Origin: Roseococcus sp.
GTDB taxonomy: Bacteria > Pseudomonadota > Alphaproteobacteria > Acetobacterales > Acetobacteraceae
Direction of reading: 5' to 3'
Length of the DNA: 50,331 bases
NCBI RefSeq assembly: GCF_019747315.1
Contig: NZ_JAIEQY010000258.1
Span: 1-50,331, forward strand
Below, one piece after another: positions 43,333 through 50,331 of the stretch. Made by a program: the position numbers and the translations under genes. Within the stretch, counting starts at the first letter, position 1. Each line of letters opens with the position of its first letter. The notes below the pieces were generated by a model. The model saw only the letters and a list, made by a program, of their open reading frames with translations, had not been told where the DNA came from and made no database searches.

Positions 43333-44943
43333 TCACTGGATATGCGGCAGGCGCAGGTCCACGAACCAGCTTTGCGGCTGGACATGGCCACGCACCCGCG
43401 GGCTCATCGCGCGCGGGCCCACGTCGTGGGCGATCCAGATGAACAGCGCCTCGTCCACGCCGGCCGCATGCAGGCGGGCCAGCGCCGCGTCACGTTCGGC
43501 CGGTTCGAAGGCGTTGCGGGCGGCGGACACCATCTGGTCGAAGCGCGGATCATTGAACATGCCCCAGTTGTTGGAGACCGGGGGCGCCATCTTGCTGTCA
43601 TAGAAGCGCACCAGCGAGAAGAACGGGTCCATCGCCGAGAAGCTCACATTGGTCGCATGCGCGCCGCGCGCCGAAGCGTGCCCGCAGCCATTGCGCCAGT
43701 TGGTGAACAGCGCGTTCCACTCGATCACGTCGAACTCGACATTGACGCCGACGCTACGGAGATCCTGCTGCAGGAACTCGTTCATCGAGAGCGGCTGCAT
43801 CTGGCCCGAACCGCTCGCGCTGATCTGCACGCGGATGGTGAGCGGGCGCTGCGGGCCGTAGCCGGCCTCCGCCAGCAGGCGGCGCGCCTCGGCCTTGTCG
43901 GTGCGGATCTGGAAGCTCGGCGTGCCGGCCCAGGGGTGGCCGGCCGGATAGGTGCCGAGTGCCGGCTGCATCATGCCCCCCAGCAGCGTGCGCAGCGCCT
44001 CGCGGTCAATCGCCAGGTTCAGCGCGCGGCGCACCCGCACATCGGAGAGCGGCGAGGAGGGCAGGAAGCAGGGCTGCCAGGGCCAGACATGCGGCTGCGG
44101 GTTGGACGCGATCTGCATCTGGCGCGAACGCAGCTGCGGCACCGCATCGGGGGACGGCGCCTCGATCCAGTCCACCTGGCCCGAAAGCAGGGCGGCGGTG
44201 CGGGCGCTGGCCTCGGGGATCGGCAGCAGGACCACGCGGTCCAGCTTGGCCTTGGTGCCCCAGTAATTGTCGTTGCGCGCCATCTCGGCCCGCTCACGCG
44301 GAACCAGGCGCGTCAGGCGGAAGGGGCCGGTGCCCGAGGGGGTGGCGGCGAAGGCATTCCAGGTGGCTTCGGCCGTCGGGTTGCGGGTGCGCAGCGCCTC
44401 CCAATGCGTCGGGCTCGCCATGAAGAGGTTGGTGAGGTTGATCGGCAGCAGGCTGTCCGGCTCGCTCGTGAAGAGCGCCACCGTAAGGTCGTCGATCTTC
44501 TCGGCGCGGCGCAGCGTGGGCATGCGCGTCGCCGTCACGCCGACCTGGCGTGGGTCGAAATGCGGGGCCTCACGGTCCAGCACCTTGCGGACGTTCCAGA
44601 CCACGGCATCGGCGTTGAAGGGGCTGCCATCATGGAAGGTGACGCCCGGGCGCAGGCGGAAGATCCAGCGCGTGCGGTCATTCGGATCGCTCGTCCATTC
44701 GGTGGCGAGGCTGGGGATCACGGTGGAGGGGCGGTCCGCGCGGCTCAAATCCCAGGCGGTCAGGCCGTCATAGAGCGGGATGCCGGTGAAGCGGTTGCCT
44801 TCGAAGCCCTGGTCGGGCTGGCCATGGGTCAGCGGGATGTCGGCGGCCGTCATGCCGATGCGCAGCGTGCCCTGCGCCTGTGCGGCGCCGGCGGCGAGGG
44901 TGAGCGGCAGGATCGCTGCCATGATGAGTTGACGCAAACGCAT
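43333..44943 (-). CDS. ABC transporter substrate-binding protein, peptide/nickel family
   Basis: The 536-residue protein has a signal peptide (LIMAAILPLTLAAGAAQA) and family-5 solute-binding motifs: PSLATEWTSDPNDRTRWIFRLRPGVTFHDGSPFNADAVVWN, then TPSGTGPFRL, and DVRVRRALNLAIDREAL. It delivers peptides or similar ligands to the two permeases downstream. No ATPase genes lie in the unit. It is divergent from the racemase-family gene at 45079. Confidence 0.93.
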   Translation of the reverse strand: MRLRQLIMAAILPLTLAAGAAQAQGTLRIGMTAADIPLTHGQPDQGFEGNRFTGIPLYDGLTAWDLSRADRPSTVIPSLATEWTSDPNDRTRWIFRLRPGVTFHDGSPFNADAVVWNVRKVLDREAPHFDPRQVGVTATRMPTLRRAEKIDDLTVALFTSEPDSLLPINLTNLFMASPTHWEALRTRNPTAEATWNAFAATPSGTGPFRLTRLVPRERAEMARNDNYWGTKAKLDRVVLLPIPEASARTAALLSGQVDWIEAPSPDAVPQLRSRQMQIASNPQPHVWPWQPCFLPSSPLSDVRVRRALNLAIDREALRTLLGGMMQPALGTYPAGHPWAGTPSFQIRTDKAEARRLLAEAGYGPQRPLTIRVQISASGSGQMQPLSMNEFLQQDLRSVGVNVEFDVIEWNALFTNWRNGCGHASARGAHATNVSFSAMDPFFSLVRFYDSKMAPPVSNNWGMFNDPRFDQMVSAARNAFEPAERDAALARLHAAGVDEALFIWIAHDVGPRAMSPRVRGHVQPQSWFVDLRLPHIQ

Positions 44944-45078
44944 GTTTTTTGTCCCTGTCTGGGGTTTCCTCAGGCCCCACCTAACCCCCAACCACCCCGG
45001 CGGAGCAAGCACCAAGCGCTGGCCGATCGGCCCGCCCCCTCTTGCCTTTGCCCAAGGGCCGGGCACAACTGCCCGCCG

Positions 45079-45798
45079 ATGAAGCTTCTCCTCCTCAACG
45101 GCAACACCGATCCCAGCATCACCGAGCGGATGGCCCAGGGCGCCCGCAGGATGTGCGCGCATGAGATCACCCCCCTCACCGCCCGCTTCGGCGCGCGCTA
45201 CATCGCCTCGCGCGCCGCCGCCGCCGTGGCGGCGCATGCGGTGCTGGACGCGCTGGCGCATGAGATCGGCCGCGAGAACCCGCAGGGCTTCGACGCCGCC
45301 ATCATCGGCTGCTTCGGCGATCCGGGGCTGGAGGCGGCGCGGGAATGCTTCCCCATCCCCATCATCGGCATGGCGGATGCAGCCATTTTCGCGGCGCTGC
45401 GCATCGCCCCCCGTGTGGCCGTGCTGACCGGCGGCGCCGCCTGGGTGCCGATGCTGGAGGAGTTTTTTCTGTTGCGCGGCCTGGGGCCGGACAAGGTCCG
45501 CGTCGCCGCCATCCCCCCCACGGGTGACATGATCGCCCGCGAACCGGCCAAGGCCGCCGGCCTGCTCGCCGAGACGGCACGCGGCGAGATTGCGCGTGGC
45601 GCCGGCGTCATCCTGCTCGGCGGGGCCGGGCTGGTCGGGCTGGATGCGCTGGTGGCCCCGGAGGTGACGGTTCCCGTGCTGGATGGGCTGCGCTGCGCCA
45701 TCGAAGCGGCCGAGACGGCGCATGCGGCGCGGCTGCTCGGCGCTGTGGCGCCCAGCATCGGCCTTTCCGAGCCGCTGGCCCAATCGCTGGTCGGCTGA
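45079..45798 (+). CDS. Asp/Glu/hydantoin racemase-family protein lacking the second Cys
   Basis: The 239-residue protein has the hydantoin/aspartate racemase fold: MKLLLLNGNTDPSITERM, then the first catalytic Cys78 in IIGCFGDPGLEAAREC, and the second lobe around VILLGGAGLVGL. In active racemases the second lobe has Cys in LGCAG; here it is Gly182. With one cysteine only, it is unlikely to be a two-base racemase and may be a one-cysteine isomerase or decarboxylase relative. It lies divergent from a peptide-type binding protein, hinting at a shared substrate. Confidence 0.82.
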   Translation: MKLLLLNGNTDPSITERMAQGARRMCAHEITPLTARFGARYIASRAAAAVAAHAVLDALAHEIGRENPQGFDAAIIGCFGDPGLEAARECFPIPIIGMADAAIFAALRIAPRVAVLTGGAAWVPMLEEFFLLRGLGPDKVRVAAIPPTGDMIAREPAKAAGLLAETARGEIARGAGVILLGGAGLVGLDALVAPEVTVPVLDGLRCAIEAAETAHAARLLGAVAPSIGLSEPLAQSLVG

Positions 45799-46666
45799 AC
45801 GCGCTCTCGCCATCAACCTCCTCCTCGCGACGCTTTATGTCCTGATGTGGGGCTCCGCCTTCAATGCGGCGCGGCTCGTGGCCCTGGAATGGCCGGCGCT
45901 CTGGGCGCTGGCGATCCGCTTCGTGGCGGTGGTGCCGGTGCTCTGGCTCATCTGGCGCTGGCGCCGCGTGCCCTTCCCGGTGGGCGAGGATCGCTGGCGC
46001 CTCGCGCTCATGGGCGCCTTCGGCATGGGCGGGTATCTCGCCTGTGCCTGGGTGGCCCTGGCCCATGTGCCCTCGGGGCTGGTGGCGCTGCTGGCCGCCT
46101 GCGCGCCGCTCTTCGTGGCGCTGGGCGAGGCCTGGCGCGGGCAGCGATTGCAGCCAATGGGCTGGCTGGGCCTGGCGCTGGGTTGGGCGGGCGTGGCGAC
46201 GCTCGGCCTGCTGCGCTCGGCCGATGGGCTGGAGGCGGCGGAGGCCTGGGGGCTCGGCCTCGCCCTTTGCGGCGCCTTCCTCCAGGCGCTGGGCATCCTC
46301 GCCTTCGCCCCGGCGCGCGCCCGGATTGACCCCTGGGCCGCCAATCTCGGCCAGACGGCGGTCGCGAGCCTGGTGCTGATCGCCCTCACGGCCGGCCTGG
46401 ATGGCGCGCCGCCGGACAGCGCCAGCACCACGCTTATCCTCGCGATGGTGTATTCCTGCCTGGTGGTGGGCATCGCCGGCTATGGGCTGTTCTTCGTGGT
46501 GATCCGCCGCTTCGGCGCCTCCAACGCGGCCGCACTCCAACTCATGGCGCCGCCGGTCGCGGCCGTGCTCGGCTGGTCCTTCATGGGCGAGCGGCTGGCC
46601 TGGGGGGACCTGCTGGGCGGGGCCATCACCCTGGTGGGGTTGCTGCTGATGTTCCGGGCGCGGTGA
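45722..46666 (+). CDS. EamA-family (DMT) transporter
   Basis: The protein has ten hydrophobic segments in two EamA halves: NLLLATLYVLMWGSAFNAARL, then ALAHVPSGLVALLAACAPLFVALGEAW, and a second half ending VVIRRFGASNAAALQLMAPPVAAVLGWSFMGERL. It exports small metabolites; substrate unknown. The start is unclear: no ATG, GTG or TTG occurs between 45725 and the ATG at 45845, which would cut the first segment. ATG 45722 gives about 30 extra basic residues and a 77-base overlap with the racemase-family gene. A non-standard start near 45812 is possible. Confidence 0.8.
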   Translation: MRRGCSALWRPASAFPSRWPNRWSAERALAINLLLATLYVLMWGSAFNAARLVALEWPALWALAIRFVAVVPVLWLIWRWRRVPFPVGEDRWRLALMGAFGMGGYLACAWVALAHVPSGLVALLAACAPLFVALGEAWRGQRLQPMGWLGLALGWAGVATLGLLRSADGLEAAEAWGLGLALCGAFLQALGILAFAPARARIDPWAANLGQTAVASLVLIALTAGLDGAPPDSASTTLILAMVYSCLVVGIAGYGLFFVVIRRFGASNAAALQLMAPPVAAVLGWSFMGERLAWGDLLGGAITLVGLLLMFRAR

Positions 46667-46698
46667 CTTCCGGCGGCGGGCGGCCTAACCTTGGCCGC

Positions 46699-47880
46699 AT
46701 GCTCCACGGCCGCAAAATCCTTCTGATCGTCTCCGGCAGCGTGGCCGCCTTCAAGGCGCTCATGCTGGTCCGCCTGCTGCGCGCCGAGGGCGCCACGGTC
46801 CGCGCCGTGCTGACGGCGGGTGGTGCGCGCTTCGTCACCAAGGAAGCGCTCGCCGCCATCACCGGCGAGGCGGTGCAGGACGACCTCTGGGCGGCGGAGG
46901 CCGAGATCGGCCATATCCGCCTGGCGCGCTGGGCCGATGCGGTGGTGGTCGCCCCCGCCTCGGCCAACCGCCTCGCGCAGATGGCCCAGGGCCTGGCGGA
47001 GGACCTGGCCGGCTGCATCCTGCTGGCGACGCGCGCGCCGGTCCTCGCCGCGCCCGCGATGAACCCGGCCATGTGGGCGCATCCGGCGACGCAGGCCAAT
47101 ATCGCGACCCTCGCTTCGCGCGGCCTGCACTTCATCGGCCCCGAGGATGGCCCCATGGCCGAGCCGGAATCCGGCCCCGGCCGCCTTTCCGAGCCCGCGG
47201 CAATGCTCTTCGCCATCCGCACCCTGCTGGCCTCAGGCCCGCTTTCCGGCCGGCATGCGCTGGTGACCAGCGGGCCGACGCATGAGCCGATTGATCCCGT
47301 CCGCTACATCGCCAATCGCAGCAGCGGCAGGCAGGGCCATGCCATCGCGGCGGCGCTGGTGGCGCTCGGCGCGCGCGTGACGCTGGTGAGCGGCCCGGTC
47401 ACCCTGCCGGACCCGCCGGGGGTGCGGGTGCTGCGGGTGGAGACCGCCCGCGAAATGCTGGCCGCCTGCGAGGCCGCACTGCCGGCGGATATCGCCATCT
47501 TCGCCGCCGCCGTGGCCGATTGGCGGGTGGCGCGGGAGGCCGGGCAGAAGCTCAAGAAGCAGCCGGGCGCCGAGGCCCCCACGCTCGGCATGGCGCTGAA
47601 CCCGGATATCCTGGCCACCCTCTCGCGCCACCCGCAGCGCCCGCAGCTGGTGGTCGGCTTCGCGGCCGAGACGGAGCATGTGGTGGAACACGCGCGCGAC
47701 AAGCTTATCCGCAAGGGTTGCGACTGGATCGTGGCGAATGATGTCTCGGGCGATGTCATGGGCGGCGCCGAGAATGCCGTCCACCTGGTCACGGCCGAGG
47801 GCGTGGAGGAATGGCCCAGAATGCGCAAGGAAGATGTGGCGGCGCGCCTCGCCACCCGGATCGTGGAGTTCATCGCATGA
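46699..47880 (+). CDS. coaBC: Bifunctional phosphopantothenoylcysteine decarboxylase/synthetase CoaBC
   Basis: The 393-residue protein joins CoaC (residues 1-180; [15 protein letters not shown] flavin-binding start, catalytic His72 in [19 protein letters not shown]) to CoaB (from about 185; [32 protein letters not shown], and the KLKK lysines). It makes 4'-phosphopantetheine from phosphopantothenate and cysteine in two steps. The flap that normally carries an Ala-Cys-Gly reads [11 protein letters not shown], without Cys. GTG 46663, overlapping the EamA stop, is another possible start. Confidence 0.94.
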   Translation: MLHGRKILLIVSGSVAAFKALMLVRLLRAEGATVRAVLTAGGARFVTKEALAAITGEAVQDDLWAAEAEIGHIRLARWADAVVVAPASANRLAQMAQGLAEDLAGCILLATRAPVLAAPAMNPAMWAHPATQANIATLASRGLHFIGPEDGPMAEPESGPGRLSEPAAMLFAIRTLLASGPLSGRHALVTSGPTHEPIDPVRYIANRSSGRQGHAIAAALVALGARVTLVSGPVTLPDPPGVRVLRVETAREMLAACEAALPADIAIFAAAVADWRVAREAGQKLKKQPGAEAPTLGMALNPDILATLSRHPQRPQLVVGFAAETEHVVEHARDKLIRKGCDWIVANDVSGDVMGGAENAVHLVTAEGVEEWPRMRKEDVAARLATRIVEFIA

Positions 47881-48812
47881 AGATTCTGGTGCAGCGCCTG
47901 CCGCATGCGGAAGGGCTGAAGCTGCCCGCCTATGCCACCGAAGGCTCGGCCGGGATGGATCTGGTGGCGGCGCGCGCCGTCACCCTCGCGCCGGGGGCGC
48001 GGGCCTTGGTGCCCACGGGGCTGTGCGTGGCCCTGCCGGATGGCTTCGAGATGCAGGTCCGCCCGCGCTCCGGCCTGGCCCTCAAGCACGGCGTCACCGT
48101 GCTGAACGCCCCGGGCACGGTGGACAGCGATTATCGCGGCGAGGTCGGCGTGATCCTGGTGAATACCGGGACCGAGAGTTTTCCCATCGCGCGCGGCGAG
48201 CGCATCGCCCAGGCGGTCTTCGCCCCCGTCACTCGCGCCGAATGGGAATCCGTGGTGGTGCTGCCGGAGACGGCGCGTGGCACGGGCGGCTTCGGCTCCA
48301 CCGACGCCGCGCCCGTACCGCCTGCGCCGGCCGCGACGGCCGAGGATGGCATGGAGCGCATGATGGAGGCGGTCCGCGCGCTGGGCGCCGCCTATCGGCA
48401 GCGCACGGGCCGGCCGCTCGGCGTCTCGGGCGAGCTCGGGGAATACCTGGCGGCGCGGCATCTGGGCCTGACCCTGCTGGAGGAGCGCCAGCCCGGGGTG
48501 GATGCCACGCGCACCAGCGCCAGCGGCCAGTCGGAGCTGGTGCTGATCCGCACCCGCGCGGTGCCCATGGCGGCGCTGGAAGGTCGCCGCATCGGCGCCG
48601 TGCCGGAGAGCGAGACGGCGACGCATCTCATCCTCGTGCTGCTGGATGAGGAAAGCCTGCGCCTGGAGGCGATCTGGCAGGCCCCCTATGAGACGGTGTA
48701 TGGCCAGCAATTGACGCGCGGCAATTCGCGCGGCGTGCATCTGACGCGCTTCCTGGCGCTGCCGGGGGCGGAACGCCTTTGGTCGCGACCCGGCTCGAAC
48801 CCGGCGGGTTGA
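47877..48812 (+). CDS. dut: dUTPase fused to a C-terminal nuclease-like (DUF6998-type) domain
   Basis: Residues 1-143 are a complete trimeric dUTPase: [47 protein letters not shown] and the C-terminal flap [10 protein letters not shown]. This hydrolyses dUTP to dUMP. A Pro/Ala linker (144-158) is followed by about 150 further residues: [55 protein letters not shown] and [20 protein letters not shown]. This second part resembles the restriction-endonuclease-like DUF6998, though the usual Lys in the QIK position is Arg225. Normal dUTPases are about 150 residues. Start overlaps coaBC (ATGA). Confidence 0.9.
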   Translation: MKILVQRLPHAEGLKLPAYATEGSAGMDLVAARAVTLAPGARALVPTGLCVALPDGFEMQVRPRSGLALKHGVTVLNAPGTVDSDYRGEVGVILVNTGTESFPIARGERIAQAVFAPVTRAEWESVVVLPETARGTGGFGSTDAAPVPPAPAATAEDGMERMMEAVRALGAAYRQRTGRPLGVSGELGEYLAARHLGLTLLEERQPGVDATRTSASGQSELVLIRTRAVPMAALEGRRIGAVPESETATHLILVLLDEESLRLEAIWQAPYETVYGQQLTRGNSRGVHLTRFLALPGAERLWSRPGSNPAG

Positions 48813-48829
48813 GACCCCATATCCCCCGC

Positions 48830-49627
48830 ATGGACCTCGATTTCACCGAAGCCGAACTGCACCGCTATTCCCGCCACATCCTGCTGAAGGAGGTGGGCGC
48901 CATCGGCCAGGCGCGGCTGCGCGCGGCGCGAGTGCTGGTGGTGGGCGCGGGCGGGCTTGGCTCGCCGCTGGCCATGTACCTGGCCGCGGCGGGGGTTGGC
49001 ACGCTGGGCCTGGTGGATCATGACCATCTGGAGCTCTCCAACCTGCAGCGGCAGATCGCCCATAGCACCGCGCGCATCGGCCAGGCCAAGACCGACAGCG
49101 CCGCCGAGGCGCTGCGCGCGCTGAACCCCGAGGTGCAGCTTGAGCTCCACCCGCGCCGGATGGACCGCGCGGCGGCCGAGGAACTCATCCCGCGCTATGA
49201 CGTGATCTGCGACGGCACCGACAATTTCCCGACGCGCTTCCTGCTGGGCGATGCCTGCCATTTGCTGGGCAAGCCCCTGGTCAGCGCCGCCGTGCTGCGC
49301 TTCGAGGGCCAGCTTTCCGTCTTCCGCGCGCATCAGGGCGCACCCAACCCCTGTCATCGCTGCCTGCACCCGGAGATGCCGCCCGAGGGCCTGGTTCCCA
49401 CCTGCTCGGAGGCGGGGGTGCTGGGCGCCGTGGTCGGCGTGATGGGCACGCTCCAGGCCACGGAAGTGTTGAAGGTGATCCTCGGGATTGGCGAGGACAT
49501 GTCCGGCCGGCTGCTGCTCTGGGATGCGCTGGATGCGCGCTTCCGCACGGTGAAGCTGCGGCGCGACCCCGCCTGTGCCCTGTGCGGCGAGGCCGCGACG
49601 ATTCATGACCTGGCGGCGCACGCATGA
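48830..49627 (+). CDS. MoeB/ThiF-type adenylyltransferase
   Basis: The 265-residue E1-like enzyme has the N-terminal RYSRHILLKEVG, the ATP-binding loop GAGGLGSP (39-46), VDHDHLELSNLQRQ, CDGTDNF, a Zn-binding CHRC (Cys175, Cys178) with a second pair near the C-terminus (CALC), and the likely thiol Cys192 in PTCSEAGVLGAVVG. It adenylates the C-terminal glycine of a ubiquitin-like sulfur carrier (MoaD or ThiS); which one is unclear. There is no rhodanese domain. The next gene overlaps (ATGA), so it is coupled to a DsrE-family protein. Confidence 0.92.
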   Translation: MDLDFTEAELHRYSRHILLKEVGAIGQARLRAARVLVVGAGGLGSPLAMYLAAAGVGTLGLVDHDHLELSNLQRQIAHSTARIGQAKTDSAAEALRALNPEVQLELHPRRMDRAAAEELIPRYDVICDGTDNFPTRFLLGDACHLLGKPLVSAAVLRFEGQLSVFRAHQGAPNPCHRCLHPEMPPEGLVPTCSEAGVLGAVVGVMGTLQATEVLKVILGIGEDMSGRLLLWDALDARFRTVKLRRDPACALCGEAATIHDLAAHA

Positions 49628-49995
49628 ACCCGCTGGGCCTGCTGCTGATCTCGGGCGGGCATGAGCGGGCGCATTACGCGCTGATGCTGGCAACCGCCGC
49701 GGCCTCGCTCGGCCGGCCGGTGACGCTCTTTGCCACCAATGCCGGCTGCCGGCTGCTGCTGGCCGCGGCCCCCCTGGAACGCGATGCGCGCGAGGCGGAA
49801 CTGGCCCGCGCCGGGGTGGCCACCATCGCGACCCTGATGGAGGCGGCCCGCGCCCTCGAAATCCGCTGCATCGCCTGCGAGGCCGGGTTGCGCGCCGAAG
49901 GGCTGGAGGGCGAGGCGTTGCTGGCGGGGACGGAACGCGCGGGGATCGTCACCTTCCTGGGCGCGGTGGGCTCGGGCCAGGTGATTTCGTTGTGA
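49624..49995 (+). CDS. DsrE/DsrF-like family protein
   Basis: The 123-residue protein has the DsrE-like Rossmann fold: GLLLISGGHERAHYALMLATAAASLGRPVTLFATNAGCRLL, then ELARAGVATIATLMEAARALEIRCIACEAGL. Cys42 and Cys82/85 could carry persulfide. Relatives act in sulfur transfer or bind small ligands. Coupling to the MoeB/ThiF-type gene (ATGA) suggests a sulfur-handling role, by context only. Confidence 0.82.
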   Translation: MNPLGLLLISGGHERAHYALMLATAAASLGRPVTLFATNAGCRLLLAAAPLERDAREAELARAGVATIATLMEAARALEIRCIACEAGLRAEGLEGEALLAGTERAGIVTFLGAVGSGQVISL

Positions 49996-50036
49996 CGCTT
50001 GACCCGGCGCGGCCTCGCTTGGCATCCAGGCGGGTG

Positions 50037-50331
50037 ATGCCCTTGCCCCTCGCCCTTGCCGCGCTGCTGATGCTCGCTCTCGCGGGCGGTGCGGGCGCGC
50101 AATCCACGCTGGGTGGGCAGGGGAGCGTGGCGCCACCGCGCGCGGCCACGCCACCGCCCGCCAGCACGGCCGCGCCTCGGCCGGCGCAACCTCGCCCTGC
50201 GGCACAGGGCCAGGCCCAACCGCGCCCGGCCCAAGCCCGGCCCACGCAAGGGCAGGCCCGGCCCAATGCCCAGCCCCGGCCGCCGCAAACCGCGGCACAG
50301 CGCCAGGCGGCCCAACAGCGCCGCGCCGCCG
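50037..50331 (+). CDS. Secreted Pro/Ala/Gln-rich protein (3' end outside window)
   Basis: The frame is open to the right edge. It starts MPLPLALAALLMLALAGGAGA, a signal peptide, followed by a low-complexity region of Pro, Ala, Gln and Arg (repeats of the type AQPRPAQ and QARP). No domain is visible in the 98 residues present. A GTG at 50034 is an alternative start. Its true function depends on the missing C-terminal part. Confidence 0.65.
   Translation, partial: MPLPLALAALLMLALAGGAGAQSTLGGQGSVAPPRAATPPPASTAAPRPAQPRPAAQGQAQPRPAQARPTQGQARPNAQPRPPQTAAQRQAAQQRRAA

Noticed and set aside
42544-45078. A very long plus-strand open frame opposite the ABC permease and binding-protein genes
   Set aside because: It is antisense to two well-supported genes, is rich in His, Arg and Gly, and has no domain. 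Only its end, from 45079, is real (racemase-family gene). High GC makes such antisense frames common.

Overview
The window is about 50 kb of high-GC (roughly 70% by eye) alphaproteobacterial chromosome. It most likely comes from an Acetobacteraceae bacterium of the Roseomonas type. That placement is an inference, drawn from the rsmG-parA-parB neighbourhood with parS sites, several stand-alone tripartite-tricarboxylate (Bug) binding proteins, a complete ccmCDEFGHI block and dispersed two-hairpin GC palindromes between genes. Genes are packed closely, with many 4-base ATGA/GTGA overlaps. I see no phage, insertion sequence or CRISPR array, so this is core and near-core chromosome rather than a genomic island.

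Layout. 1-5159: a Tim44-domain protein (cut by the window edge), a CBS-domain protein, a small HicA-like protein, a 3-hydroxyisobutyrate-dehydrogenase-type enzyme, a carboxymuconolactone-decarboxylase-like protein with a lysine/alanine tail, a probable haloacetate dehalogenase and a secreted unknown. 5160-10122: gamma-glutamyltransferase, two Bug-type binding proteins flanking tRNA-Gly(CCC), and a beta-lactamase-fold serine hydrolase. 10112-16010 (minus strand): ferredoxin, mnmE, mnmG, rsmG, parA and parB, with two perfect parS sites inside rsmG, one of them also inside the end of mnmG. 16155-21154: an alkyltransferase (ogt type), quinone oxidoreductase, an acetyltransferase, a MESH1-like alarmone hydrolase, a duplicated glycine-zipper lipoprotein pair, and rho. 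21340-26703: hemJ, then the histidine operon hisB-hisH-hisA-hisF-hisE interleaved with a DUF2628 gene and two acetyltransferase genes.

26710-35642: accessory transport and small-molecule genes. These are an amino-acid binding protein, a DUF4189 protein, a LysR regulator, a TRAP binding protein, a NUDIX hydrolase, three small exported or unknown proteins, a glutathione transferase, a third Bug protein, a Rieske protein and an EVE-domain protein. 35804-41289: cytochrome c maturation genes ccmC-D-E-F-G-H-I, including a 49-residue ccmD. 41393-44943: an oligopeptide-type ABC transporter (two permeases and a binding protein, no ATPase). 45079-50331: an Asp/Glu-racemase-family protein, an EamA transporter, coaBC, a dUTPase with an extra C-terminal domain, a MoeB/ThiF-type adenylyltransferase, a DsrE-family protein, and the start of a Pro/Ala/Gln-rich secreted protein.

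The points most worth follow-up are the dUTPase joined to a nuclease-like domain, the parS site that is coding in two frames, the palindrome that contains the ccmH start codon, the MESH1-like hydrolase, and the racemase-family protein that lacks its second catalytic cysteine.
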